From the NCBI RefSeq assembly GCF_001590685.1, contig NZ_CP014616.1:3967001-4031000 (forward strand): 64,000 nt of DNA. The letters are read 5' to 3'. The notes beneath the pieces are model-generated. The model was given only the letters and a program-made list of their open reading frames with translations, was not told where the DNA came from and did not search any database. The translations under genes and the position numbers were made by a program. Source of the DNA: Sporosarcina psychrophila. GTDB lineage: Bacteria > Bacillota > Bacilli > Bacillales_A > Planococcaceae. This document shows positions 18,415 through 27,900 of this stretch, piece by piece. How positions within the stretch are numbered: position 1 is the stretch's first letter; each line of letters starts with the position of its first letter.

Positions 18415-19335
18415 TCACCCCTCTTTATCCACTTGCACGTCAAAGACATCTCTTAGTCCGTCACCTAGTAAATTAAAGCCTAAAACAGTTACTAAAATCG
18501 CTAGTCCTGGGAATGTTGCTTGCCACCACATTTCCGGAAGATAGACCCTTCCTTCTGCGATCATTGTTCCCCATTCTGGAGTTGGAGGTTGTGCGCCTAA
18601 TCCCAAGAATCCTAAACTGGCACCTGTCAAAATGACAAATCCCATATCTAATGTCGCTTTAACAATAATCGTTGACATACAATTTGGCAGAATTTCTGTA
18701 AATGCAATTCTCCACTTACTGGCACCTAGACCTTCAGAAGCTAAAACAAATTGTTCACCTTTTAAACTAAGTACCTCCCCTTGAACCAGTCTTGTAAACC
18801 ATGGCCACCATCCGAAAGATATCGCGATCATGATATTCAATAACGTTGCTTCCATAATTGCAGCAACAGCCAATGCTAAAACAAGTGATGGAATAGCTAG
18901 GAAAATATCCGTTACCCTCATGATTACTGTATTTACTTTTCCACCCCAAAATCCTGCGATTAAGCCAAGGGGTACACCAATTCCAATTGCAATTGTCAGA
19001 ACTGTAAAGCCTAACATTAATGAAATTCGAGCGCCAAATATGATTCGGCTAAAAATATCTCGTCCCACTTCATCTGTGCCAAATATATGGTCCAAACTCG
19101 GTGGCTTGTTCATTTGATCAAAAAAGATAGCGCCAGACGCATGATCTGGATAGGGAGCAATCCACGGCGCAAAGATAGCCATCAGTATTATTAGTACAAC
19201 AATAGCTAGCCCAACAAGACTTAATGTACTGCGCTTCATTCTACGCCAAGCTCGTTTTCCTTCATCTGAACGCAAATTTTTGTTTGACACTGCATCATTA
19301 ATTACCGGATTATTGTTTAAGGTCGACTTCATCAA
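18415..19335 (-). CDS. Oligopeptide/dipeptide ABC transporter permease (OppC/DppC type)
   Basis: A 306-residue inner-membrane protein with an N-terminal transmembrane helix after WRRMKRSTLSLVG, the OppC N-terminal landmark HIFGTDEVGRDIFSRIIFGA, and the binding-protein-dependent transport loop (EGLGASKWRIAFTEILPN). Five or six transmembrane segments are visible. It is 7 bases after the OppB-type gene and its stop lies 5 bases before the OppD-type start. Confidence 0.93.
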   Translation of the reverse strand: MMKSTLNNNPVINDAVSNKNLRSDEGKRAWRRMKRSTLSLVGLAIVVLIILMAIFAPWIAPYPDHASGAIFFDQMNKPPSLDHIFGTDEVGRDIFSRIIFGARISLMLGFTVLTIAIGIGVPLGLIAGFWGGKVNTVIMRVTDIFLAIPSLVLALAVAAIMEATLLNIMIAISFGWWPWFTRLVQGEVLSLKGEQFVLASEGLGASKWRIAFTEILPNCMSTIIVKATLDMGFVILTGASLGFLGLGAQPPTPEWGTMIAEGRVYLPEMWWQATFPGLAILVTVLGFNLLGDGLRDVFDVQVDKEG

Positions 19336-19342
19336 TTATCAC

Positions 19343-20344
19343 CTACGAATCATATTTAATTCTTGGATCTAATATTCCATATAAGATATCTACAATTAAA
19401 TTAGCTATAGCAAATGCTACACCGATTACGAGCGTCACACCGACAATTGCATTATAATCTTTATAAATTACACCTTGTACACCATACTGTGCCATGCCCG
19501 GCCATCCAAATACTGCCTCTACCAAAAACGCATTGCCTAGTAAGGCACCAAATGACAGACCTATAATTGTTAATGTAGAAGCAAAAGCATTTTTCAGCAT
19601 GTACTTATAAACAATCATTCCTTTTGGTAAGCCATACGATCTAGCAGCTAAAATATAATCTTTGTTTAATTGTGCAAGCATATTTGAACGCGTTAACCTC
19701 ATAATTTGAGCCGTCGTCGCAATCGATAATGAAATAGATGGAAGGATGATGTGTTTTAAACTGTCAAAGAATGCTTCAAAGTTTAATGTCAGTAAACTGT
19801 CCAGCAGTCTCATTCCAGTTATGGTCGTCGGTACAATATCCCCTCTGCCTACGACTGGCAACAACGAGAACCAGTAAGCAAAAACGATTTGCAACATAAT
19901 TGCCACCCAAAACTTAGGTAATGCAATTCCAGAAAGGGCCACAACCCGCGTTGCATGGTCTTCCCACTTATCTTTTCGTATCGCAGAAATAACTCCCAAC
20001 GGCACGCCTATCACTATCGAAATCCCCATCGCAATTAAGATTAATTCAAAGGTGGCTGGAAATGTTTCAAAAATATCTATAGCCACATTTCTATCCGTTT
20101 GTAGTGACTGTCCCATATCCCCTTGGAAAACACCTTTTATATAATTAATATACTGAATAGGTACAGGATCATTTAATCCCAATGAATCTTGCATTTGCTC
20201 TATTTGCTGTGGTGTTGCCTCGGGTCCTAACTTTAAGCGAATAGAATCGCCAGGCATGATTCTGGATAATCCAAAGATCAATATTGATAACCCTAAGAGA
20301 ACCGGTATCATATGCAATATTCTTTTCACAAGAAATTCTTTCAT
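19343..20344 (-). CDS. Oligopeptide/dipeptide ABC transporter permease (OppB/DppB type)
   Basis: A 333-residue permease with the OppB N-terminus (RILHMIPVLLGLSILIFGLSR), a periplasm-side TPQQIEQMQDSLGLNDPVPI segment and the EAA-like cytoplasmic loop AARSYGLPKGMIVYKYMLKN. AGGATG ribosome site upstream of the ATG. It pairs with the OppC-type protein to make the translocation channel. Confidence 0.93.
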   Translation of the reverse strand: MKEFLVKRILHMIPVLLGLSILIFGLSRIMPGDSIRLKLGPEATPQQIEQMQDSLGLNDPVPIQYINYIKGVFQGDMGQSLQTDRNVAIDIFETFPATFELILIAMGISIVIGVPLGVISAIRKDKWEDHATRVVALSGIALPKFWVAIMLQIVFAYWFSLLPVVGRGDIVPTTITGMRLLDSLLTLNFEAFFDSLKHIILPSISLSIATTAQIMRLTRSNMLAQLNKDYILAARSYGLPKGMIVYKYMLKNAFASTLTIIGLSFGALLGNAFLVEAVFGWPGMAQYGVQGVIYKDYNAIVGVTLVIGVAFAIANLIVDILYGILDPRIKYDS

Positions 20345-20411
20345 ATTGGCACATCCTATTCAGAATAGCGGAAGAAGAGAAGACCATAAGCCTTTTCCCT
20401 CCCACCACAAT

Positions 20412-22055
20412 TTATTTTACTGATAGATTGTAGAATCCAAGATCATATCCGAGTATCCCAACGTATTTATACCCTTCTACATAATCACGGAAGGCGATAC
20501 GGTGATTCGGATTGGCAACATAAAGTGATGGTGCATTATCAGCAATTAAAGCTTGTGCTTCCTTGTAGAATGCCGTTTGCTCTTCAATATTCACTGACTT
20601 CCTAGCTTTTTCTAAAACCTCTGTCGTTGCAGGATCATCATACCAACTCGAAGAGCGATAACTTCCATGTGCACTCGGGTGGTAAATTCCATACGTATGG
20701 CTATCAACGTGAGGATATTTTAATGTGTCAGAGATAGCAACGAGATGAGGTGTTGTTTCCATCTTCGCCGTAGACTCTGTAACTTGTGTCCAAGGTCCAC
20801 CAACTAGTTTCACTTTTATGCCAATTTCAGCCAAATTACTTTGTAACAACTGTGCAATTTGCCTTTGTGCTGGCGTATCCGATAAGTACATGAATTCAAC
20901 TTCCAATTCTTGTCCGGCATACTTAGATTTCGCCATATATTCTTTTGCTTTTTCAAGATCTTTTTCATAAACCGCTACATCGTCATTATGTCCTGGCACT
21001 AAAATCGGAACGGGTCCTTCAGCTTGCGATGCACCATCCAAAATTTGTTCTGTTGCCACTTTATAGTCAAATGCATACATAATTGCTTTTCTTACATTAA
21101 TATCATCCGTTGGCGCTTTTTGTGTGTGGATTGGTATGTGGAATAATTGAACACTAGGGTCTTCTTTAACAACGATGCCTTTCGCTTTAGCGAATTCCTT
21201 GTACGTATCAACCGTTAACCATTGGTGCACCATATCCGCATCTCCGGAATTCAGCATTGTTTTAACAGTTGCTTGCTCCGTAATAATCTTCATTTGGATA
21301 TCTTCAATTTGCCCCTCAGTCCAACCTTTCCAGTAATTATCATTCTTAGCAAACGTGAGTTGTGATCCGCGATCCCATTTTTCTAATAAATATGGACCTG
21401 AACCTGCAACATGACTTTCAAGATACTTTTGACCGTAGTCTCCGTTATCACCGAAATCGCCATCTTCCTTGTTCTCTAAAATTGTTGCACTATCCACAAT
21501 GAATAATTGCGTTAATGTAGATACAAATGGTGCGTACGCGCTATCCAGTACAAATTCTACTGTGCTTTCATCTGTAGCTTTTACGTTATCAGGATTTAAC
21601 ACGCCACTCCATAGCCAAGAGAAACCTTGCTCAATTGCCATCATACGCTTAATTGAAAATACGACGTCATTTGCTGTCAAAGCATTTCCACTTTGGAATT
21701 TAATACCGTCTTTAATTTTGAAAGTATATACTTTACCATCCTCTGAAACTTCCCATGAATCTGCAATATGCGGGCCAGGCTCCATTGAACTTTCCTCAAT
21801 CTTTGGATACACTAACGGGTCATACGTATTTAATACTGCAATCATTTCTGTTTCATCAGTGTGTTTAGCAGGGTCTACAGATCCCACAACCTGTTGTGCA
21901 ACATACACAAAGGGTCTATCTGGCTTACTAGAAGCTTTACTACCGGACGGGGCACTTTCATTCCCCTTTTTATCAGTAGACTTCTCTTGACTACAACCCA
22001 CAATCATCATTAACGCAATACATACAGTGATATATAAAGTCAGCCTCTTTTTCAT
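20412..22055 (-). CDS. Extracellular solute-binding lipoprotein, family 5 (OppA/DppA type)
   Basis: A 547-residue protein with a lipoprotein signal peptide ending in the lipobox IVGC, so it is tethered outside the membrane by Cys-21. Family-5 landmarks: DRPFVYVAQQVVGSVDPAKH, the DGKVYTFKIKDGIKFQSGN block and GSGPYLLEKW. Such proteins bind di- or oligopeptides, nickel chelates or other peptide-like ligands. It has an ideal AGGAGG site, follows the IclR gene by 13 bases, and is the first structural gene of the uptake-degradation unit. Confidence 0.93.
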   Translation of the reverse strand: MKKRLTLYITVCIALMMIVGCSQEKSTDKKGNESAPSGSKASSKPDRPFVYVAQQVVGSVDPAKHTDETEMIAVLNTYDPLVYPKIEESSMEPGPHIADSWEVSEDGKVYTFKIKDGIKFQSGNALTANDVVFSIKRMMAIEQGFSWLWSGVLNPDNVKATDESTVEFVLDSAYAPFVSTLTQLFIVDSATILENKEDGDFGDNGDYGQKYLESHVAGSGPYLLEKWDRGSQLTFAKNDNYWKGWTEGQIEDIQMKIITEQATVKTMLNSGDADMVHQWLTVDTYKEFAKAKGIVVKEDPSVQLFHIPIHTQKAPTDDINVRKAIMYAFDYKVATEQILDGASQAEGPVPILVPGHNDDVAVYEKDLEKAKEYMAKSKYAGQELEVEFMYLSDTPAQRQIAQLLQSNLAEIGIKVKLVGGPWTQVTESTAKMETTPHLVAISDTLKYPHVDSHTYGIYHPSAHGSYRSSSWYDDPATTEVLEKARKSVNIEEQTAFYKEAQALIADNAPSLYVANPNHRIAFRDYVEGYKYVGILGYDLGFYNLSVK

Positions 22056-22068
22056 AATAAACCTCCTG

Positions 22069-22848
22069 TTATAATGATTTTTTTATTTGCGAATACGTTA
22101 AACCTAATTTATTGATATGACTCTGTATATCTTCTTTTTCCTTCAGCAATTGTTCGAGAATTTCCAAAACTTTTTCTTCAGGCAAACGATACATTGGGCC
22201 CGCTGCGGTTAAAGAAGCTACTATTTGATTGTTACAATCAAATAACGGGACTGCAATTCCTACCACATCTTTTGTCAATTCACCATAAGTACAACAAAAT
22301 CCTTGCTCGCGCACTTTCTGTAGGGATTCTTCAACTTTCCCTGGATCAGTCACTGTATTATCAGTGAATTTCTTTAGTTCCCTGCTTAAAATCTTTTTTC
22401 TTTCGTCTTTAGGTAAATACGCCAAAACAACTCGATTGGAGCTACCTGCATGTAAGGCTCTTCTTGTTCCTACTTCAAAAATAAATTTAATACTTTGTGT
22501 GCTTTCAGCTACTGCTACACTCACTACTTCCTGTTCATCTAACAAAGCTAGAAAAATTGTTTCATCTGTTTCTTTCACTAATCGTTCCATATAAGGATAA
22601 ATTACATCTTTAAATTTCAATTTATCCTGTAAATGAACACTAAATTCTAGAAACTTAATACCTAACTCGTATTTCAAAGTCTCCTGATCTTGGACTATAT
22701 AACCGTAGTCTTGAAAGGTGGATAATATCCGATGCGTTACAGTTGGGCTCAACTTCATTTCTTTTGCAAGTTGTCGTACTCCCCAAGATGAATCTTTCTT
22801 AAAGTATTCCAGCAGGTCTAACGCATTACTAACTGTTTTAAGACTCAT
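22069..22848 (-). CDS. IclR-family transcriptional regulator
   Basis: A 259-residue regulator: N-terminal winged helix (ALDLLEYFKKDSSWGVRQLA, then TVTHRILSTFQDYGYIV) followed by an IclR effector-binding domain with conserved SSNRVVLAYLP, GFCCTYGELTKDVVGIAVPLFD and AAGPMYRL. It heads the ABC-DUF917-DUF1177-AroM unit and probably controls it and itself, since a 7-1-7 palindrome lies between its promoter and start codon. The effector is expected to be the imported compound or a breakdown product. Confidence 0.93.
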   Translation of the reverse strand: MSLKTVSNALDLLEYFKKDSSWGVRQLAKEMKLSPTVTHRILSTFQDYGYIVQDQETLKYELGIKFLEFSVHLQDKLKFKDVIYPYMERLVKETDETIFLALLDEQEVVSVAVAESTQSIKFIFEVGTRRALHAGSSNRVVLAYLPKDERKKILSRELKKFTDNTVTDPGKVEESLQKVREQGFCCTYGELTKDVVGIAVPLFDCNNQIVASLTAAGPMYRLPEEKVLEILEQLLKEKEDIQSHINKLGLTYSQIKKSL

Positions 22849-22886
22849 TATCCTTCACATTCCTCCTTATGGGGTGTTCCTATATA

Positions 22887-22901
22887 CGGAACAGTGTTCC
22901 G
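22887..22901. promoter_or_regulatory. Perfect palindrome, likely IclR operator
   Basis: CGGAACA-G-TGTTCCG is an exact inverted repeat, and a further GTTCC half-site lies at 22876-22880, 12 bases away. Position between the predicted -10 box and the IclR start codon, and the GGAA/TTCC character typical of IclR-family sites, suggest autoregulation. Confidence 0.65.
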
Positions 22902-22921
22902 AATAGTCTGTAATTTAACTT

Positions 22922-22950
22922 ATCATATAATATAATAAATTAAAAATCAA
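22922..22950 (-). promoter_or_regulatory. Predicted sigma-A promoter of the IclR-ABC unit
   Basis: On the minus strand TTGATT (22950-22945) and TATGAT (22927-22922) are separated by exactly 17 bases in AT-rich DNA. The palindrome at 22887-22901 would fall just downstream of the transcription start, a typical repressor position. Confidence 0.6.
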
Positions 22951-22959
22951 TAGAATTTT

Positions 22960-23547
22960 TTGACAGTATATCTACTTGGTAAAAACACTGATGAATTAAT
23001 AGAGGCATTAGAGAACCCAACGTCGATAGTGTACACCACCTCTAAACAAGCTGTAATCATGATATATTCGCTGTTGATAACAGGCTATACATTCTTCTAT
23101 AATTAAGGTATCCATACATATCTGTACTAATATACAAAAAAATTTACGAATGGAAATTAATAAAAATACATTGATGTATACCTAACTGATTGGAACACTT
23201 CGTAACAATGGAATATCTAATGACGAATTGCTTAATCAGGTTGGACAACACAATATAAGCCATGGGGTAAAAGTGAAACCCTACTTTGATTTCACTGGGT
23301 GAATTGAATAATGAAATCCACCTTAAAGGTTAGAGTCAAACTAATTTCAACTATACCGATTATGAAAAGTTGAACATCTAGGGGAAATTCATGGAGAAGT
23401 CTTCTTACGATGCACATTCCTCAAGATTTGAAGCAACACTATTAAAATTTATCACTATACAGTTTTAATTCATTATTGGCTGAACAAACGGAATGCCCTA
23501 TTGTTAATGTACAAATAAATGCGCTCTGATACTGTCAGAGGTTATCA
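22960..23547. other. Gene-poor region with decayed coding traces
   Basis: Short protein-like stretches occur on the plus strand, for example NNGISNDELLNQVGQHNISH near 23190-23260, but stops break them and no family is recognised. Nothing intact is supported. Confidence 0.4.
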
Positions 23548-23586
23548 GAAAAAGGCAATCATGTTTAATGGATGATCGCCTTTTTC
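23548..23586. terminator. Bidirectional terminator-like hairpin
   Basis: GAAAAAGGCAATCAT and ATGATCGCCTTTTTC pair with one mismatch around nine bases, with T runs on both strands. It flanks the decayed protease gene on its 3' side. Confidence 0.7.
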
Positions 23587-23604
23587 TATTTGAAATTTAG
23601 TTCT

Positions 23605-23660
23605 TGTGCATTAAACAAAGACAAATAATTCATATATGCAAGTAAATATTCAAAAATCAC
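23605..23660. repeat. Dispersed intergenic repeat, partial type A head
   Basis: The GTGCATTAAACAAAGACAAA head, a TAATTCATAT segment and a CAAAAATCAC stretch match the left part of the copies at 4010 and 42395. The right part is absent. Confidence 0.45.
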
Positions 23661-23694
23661 TTAACCTTTACATAGATGCCTGATTATATATATA

Positions 23695-24655
23695 TCACTT
23701 CAAAAAACTCAGCCCTATTGTATATTTGGGCTGAGTTTCTATTTCATTCACAATAAACTTCATTCGGACATCTTTCTTTAATGATTTATTGTCCTTGCTC
23801 CGAACGCCGGTAGTGATATTCAAATAATATTCCCCATAGCCCCAATTTGTTAGCGAAGCGATGAGTAGTTTCGTGGGTGTGGTTGGATAAACTGTTGTGG
23901 TGAACAAAGTAACTCGTTCACTTCCATCAGATTTCCGTGACACCATGAACTTCTTCGTAATCGGTACAGTCATTTCTAAGAAATCACTACAAACTGAACA
24001 CCCATAAGCCGGTCAGTCGCCTTCTCAATATCCAATACAACATGTCCTTAAAAAGAATCATACCCCAGTGCTCCAAAATCTTGAGCCGTCATTTTCAATA
24101 GATCCGCAATCTCTCTAGGCGATAACTATGGTTCCAATGTTTCATAATCGCCACAGTTCCTGAAACGATGGGGGTGGAAAAGGAAGTTCCTCCATCCTTA
24201 TTATATGATTGCTTCGGGAACGTCGTAAGTATCCGTTCGCCAGGTGCGACCAGATCTACATATTGATTGTAATTTGAAAAACTTGATTTTACATTTTTTC
24301 AACCACTGCTCCAACTGATATGACATTTTCATATGATACAGGATAAAAAAAGAACTTCCTTTAGCGCATTATTATCAGCCACAATAACGATAACAATTCC
24401 TACACGGACTGCACGCTGAATAACTTCATTCTCTATTGCTGAAGAATTAGTACCTCCAAGACTTAGATTGATGAAGTCGACTTTCTTTGAAATTGCATAC
24501 CTAGATCCGGACATTCCTCTGCTAAGGCGTCTGAATTTAATGGATGTTTCCCGAACATTAATAAAAGATACTCGTGGAAATTAGAACTCTTCCCGAGGAC
24601 CTCATCATGCTTATTCAGCTAGAACCTTTATAATTATCACATCATTGCCCCATTT
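23695..24655 (-). pseudogene. Subtilisin-like (S8) serine protease, multiply frameshifted
   Basis: Successive minus-strand frames read: KVDFINLSLGG (24480-24430), VISVGAVVEK, YVDLVAPGERILTTFP, then the catalytic-serine motif GTSFSTPIVSGTVAIMK (about 24190-24130), SPREIADLLKMTAQDFGALG, and HVVLDIEKATD. These lie in order but in different frames, with at least three shifts and several stops. The Asp and His parts of the triad are not recognisable upstream. The last segment (23695-23973, SDGSERVTLF through NKSLKKDVRMKFIVNE) looks like a C-terminal Ig-like or accessory domain. It is a clear relic of a secreted protease. Confidence 0.8.
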
Positions 24656-25034
24656 GAAAGGTACCTACGAACGTAATTTTCACGGAGTCTACCTTCACCA
24701 GTCTATGCAAATGCTCAAGTTTAGTATTCATGAGGATAAGGAGAGCTATTCGAAACACTAGCACTACAAGCACTACGTATTTCAGTCCAAACAACGAAAT
24801 ACAAAAAAATCCTGAAACTTCCTGGTTAATATTCAGGTGTTTTGCGAGGACTCATCGACAAGGCATTATTTAAGGATGCTTTTATGGATTATGATGTAGC
24901 GGTTAAAGGATTTTACTTTCGATAGAAAGCATGTAGAAACAGTTTTCTAACAGACCCATCAACACTACAAAATAGACTTATAACCTTAAAGGACTAAATT
25001 GGCGCAGCCATGTTTAAAGGCTGCATTCCCATGA

Positions 25035-25135
25035 CTAAATAAACATATAAAAAGACCAGACATTCGTCGATTTGTCTGATCTTCCTTCTATTTTTATATA
25101 ATTGTAGTGTAGTGAATAGGTACCTGAAATTAATA
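25035..25135. repeat. Dispersed intergenic repeat, type B
   Basis: Hairpin arms AAGACCAGACA and TGTCTGATCTT, then CCTTCTATTTT, an ATAATTGTAGTGTAGTGAAT stretch and the end motif GGTACCTGAAATTAA. The end faces the 3' end of the siderophore-binding gene about 70 bases away; the hairpin may serve as its terminator. Confidence 0.65.
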
Positions 25136-25203
25136 AAATAGAAGTTGAAACAATTAGCCATAGTGTAAGGGCCATTTGAATAAACTTCTATCCTGGATTA
25201 TTA

Positions 25204-26196
25204 TTATTTTAATCGTTCTACTACATCATCTAGTAATAAGTTTGCCGCTTTAATACCACCTGCTGTGTTCCAAATTGTTTCATTTACTTCAAATACTTGA
25301 TTTGTTTTTGAGACATTTAAGCTTTTAAATACTGGATTTTCCAACCATTGGTTAGCCTTTTCATATACATCTGCTTCCGTAACCCAGTAGAACAGTATAT
25401 CTCCATCCATCGTTTCCATTGCCTCTTCGGAAACAGTTTCCATAAAATTATCTACATCCTGGGATTCTGGGCGACCCACACCCATTTGTTCAAGTAGTAC
25501 CCCACTAAATGTGTCCTTCTGGTATATGCGGACATCTTTAGCAGAGAATCTTACGACGGATACTTTGATTTCTTCCTTATTGCCTAATGTTTCTTTTGCC
25601 TCAGCAACACGATCATCGAATGCTTTCATGACCAGCTCACCTTCAGCTTTTTTATTTAATGTGTCTGCATATAATTCAAAGTTGATCTTCCACTGCCCTG
25701 ATAAATCCTCAGAAAACACAGTTGGTGCAATTTTACTTAATTGTTCGTATGCTTCTTCATGCCTTACTTTATTGCCAATAATTAAGTCTGGGTCTAATTC
25801 AAGAATGGCTTCAAAATTAGACTCGTTTTCAAAACCAAGCTCCTGGACACCAGTCATCTCGTCTTTAATATGATCATACCAAGGCTCTCCAGTCCATGAT
25901 CTCACTGCACCAACTGGTTTAATTCCTAATGCGAGTAATGCTTCTGTTCCTTCATTCGTTAAGATTACAACACGTTGCGGTGTCCCCTTTACTTCTGTAA
26001 CACCCATTGCATGCTGAATTTCTCGAACTTCTTCAACTTCTTCAGCTTCTACATCAGCACTTACCGCTGAAGTATCCTTGGCACTATCCGTATTATTCTC
26101 CTTATCTCCACAGCCACTAAGTACGAGCATGATTATGGCTAAAATCGAGAATATAAAAATCCTCTTTTCAAATTTACTCTTTATTTCTTTTAACAA
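25204..26196 (-). CDS. Ferric-siderophore-type ABC binding lipoprotein (FeuA/FecB-like)
   Basis: A 330-residue protein starting at TTG 26196, which has GGGAGG eight bases upstream; the longer frame to 26244 would overlap the Fur box. Lipobox LSGC, then an acidic linker and a periplasmic-binding fold of the iron-siderophore class: TPQRVVILTNEGTEALLALG, ELDPDLIIGNK, and a C-terminal LLLDDVVERL helix. A Fur box directly precedes the gene. The Btr-like regulator is upstream on the same strand, as with B. subtilis btr and feuA, but the permease genes are not here. Confidence 0.9.
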   Translation of the reverse strand: MLKEIKSKFEKRIFIFSILAIIMLVLSGCGDKENNTDSAKDTSAVSADVEAEEVEEVREIQHAMGVTEVKGTPQRVVILTNEGTEALLALGIKPVGAVRSWTGEPWYDHIKDEMTGVQELGFENESNFEAILELDPDLIIGNKVRHEEAYEQLSKIAPTVFSEDLSGQWKINFELYADTLNKKAEGELVMKAFDDRVAEAKETLGNKEEIKVSVVRFSAKDVRIYQKDTFSGVLLEQMGVGRPESQDVDNFMETVSEEAMETMDGDILFYWVTEADVYEKANQWLENPVFKSLNVSKTNQVFEVNETIWNTAGGIKAANLLLDDVVERLK

Positions 26197-26222
26197 ACTG
26201 ATAACCTCCCTAGAAATATGAT

Positions 26223-26237
26223 TGATAATGATAATCA
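26223..26237. promoter_or_regulatory. Fur box upstream of siderophore-binding gene
   Basis: TGATAATGATAATCA matches the Bacillus 7-1-7 Fur consensus TGATAATNATTATCA at all but one position and lies within 30 bases of the TTG start, so iron-dependent repression is expected. Confidence 0.85.
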
Positions 26238-26316
26238 ATCTCATTTATAATACTATCAATTTGCCCTTTACTTATCTATAGACAATTTTGCCTTATGGAT
26301 ATGGACAAGTTTGTCC

Positions 26317-27900
26317 TCACAAGTAACGCTCCTGAAAATACTTCACACATTCATTTATAATATATCTCCTACCAGATGGCCCCCACGGATCCCAAGCAAA
26401 ACTCTCTGGTATGTAAATATGGTTTTTCTTAACGGCTTGTAATTCCAGCCATAATGGATTTTCAAATAAATCATCTAGTGACTCTTGCTCACTCCAAAGA
26501 ATAATTATTCTTTCGGGATTAAGTTCAACCATTTCATCTACTGAATAATTTCTACAACTCGAATAGTTTAACCTGTCATCACATTGGAATCCCAAACCTT
26601 CATAAATTAAATCACTTATGGGATGGCCCGTCACACCATGGATCAGTATACGATCCTTCAAGATGCGCATAATTGTCCATTTACCATTTCTCGTAATTTT
26701 CTTTAATTTATCTTTGGCCATCTGCTCCACTTTACCAATATCCTTTATAACATTTTCCGCTAGTACTTCTCTCCCCACTACTTTCGCAATAAACCTTTGA
26801 TAATCTTTCCAGTTAAGAAATCTATCAAAATGGATAATTTTCGTATCTGTATGGATAAGAACTTCATTATTATTATCGTTATTATTCCTATCATTTAGTT
26901 TCAGAAGAAAATGAGGTTCCATAGTCAATCCATCTTGTAAATCTAATGGAATCTCAGCATTTAATCTTTTGGTCCCCTGCAATTGATTCTCTAAGTATTT
27001 GGGAAATCCAGTTTCAGTTGGACATTCTGTTGGAAAACAAGGAGCTGCCACAGGTTTAATCCCAAGAGCAAGTAAGTGATCTTGTAGAAAAAGATCACTA
27101 AAAATGGCAATTCTCGGTTCATACTTCTTGCGGTAAATAGTAGGTGATATGCCTTCCGAATTTTTAAATAAACGACTAAAATATAACTCGTCTGCAATTC
27201 CAACAGTGCGTGCAACATCTTTAATCGAATAACTGGACGTTTTTAGCATATCTTTTGCTTGTGCTACTCGTAAGTTGCGTAAGTATCCACTTGGCGTTAA
27301 TCCAGTTTCACGTTTAAAAGCACGGCAAAAGGAACTCTGTGTCATAAATGCTAAACGAGCAAGATCACTAATCGCTAACTGGTCTTCAGAATGCTTAATC
27401 ATATAATCAATTGTGAGCTTAATTGGGGAATTTTTATTCTTTTCTTGTATTGCTTTGTTTTTAGAAATCACATACAGCAATTCGTAAAGCAATGCCTGTT
27501 TCCTTAACCATGATATGTATGGGTCATCACTAACTTTTCCACTAATTTTTTCTAACAAAGATATCACTCTTGCTTGCGCGAAAATTTGTATGCTTATCAT
27601 GTTAAATGAGTTGCTTTCATCTAGGTTAGATGCAGGTATATTCCTATACTTCAAATAATAAAAGTGGATTTCGTTCATTATCGTAGCGCCAATTTCTATT
27701 GTTGCGTTAGAATCCAGCAAAATGCTAGTACCTGATTCAATATGATGTTTTACCCCGTTAATGCTGACTACCGTGCTACCGCGAGTAATATAAAATAATC
27801 CATTCGTTTGTACAGTTATCTTCTTTAATGAAAATCCAATTTTAAATGTATGTTTCTTGCATGACACAAAAGATAATGCATGATCATATGTTGTTTTCAA
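26317..27900 (-). CDS. Btr-like AraC regulator fused to a siderophore-binding domain
   Basis: A 527-residue protein, TTG start with AGGGGGAG upstream. Residues 1-90 look like an AraC cupin region; about 155-265 is an AraC DNA-binding domain (DLARLAFMTQSSFCRAFKRE and VARTVGIADELYFSRLFKNS). Residues 268-527 are a periplasmic-binding-protein-like domain (RIAIFSDLFLQDHLLALGIK through NPERIIILWSEQ). This layout is that of B. subtilis Btr, which activates siderophore uptake genes when it binds the ferric siderophore. An unusual Asn/Asp-rich insertion (NDRNNNDNNNE, near residue 340) looks like slippage in the binding domain. The target is probably the downstream binding-protein gene. Confidence 0.9.
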   Translation of the reverse strand: MKTTYDHALSFVSCKKHTFKIGFSLKKITVQTNGLFYITRGSTVVSINGVKHHIESGTSILLDSNATIEIGATIMNEIHFYYLKYRNIPASNLDESNSFNMISIQIFAQARVISLLEKISGKVSDDPYISWLRKQALLYELLYVISKNKAIQEKNKNSPIKLTIDYMIKHSEDQLAISDLARLAFMTQSSFCRAFKRETGLTPSGYLRNLRVAQAKDMLKTSSYSIKDVARTVGIADELYFSRLFKNSEGISPTIYRKKYEPRIAIFSDLFLQDHLLALGIKPVAAPCFPTECPTETGFPKYLENQLQGTKRLNAEIPLDLQDGLTMEPHFLLKLNDRNNNDNNNEVLIHTDTKIIHFDRFLNWKDYQRFIAKVVGREVLAENVIKDIGKVEQMAKDKLKKITRNGKWTIMRILKDRILIHGVTGHPISDLIYEGLGFQCDDRLNYSSCRNYSVDEMVELNPERIIILWSEQESLDDLFENPLWLELQAVKKNHIYIPESFAWDPWGPSGRRYIINECVKYFQERYL

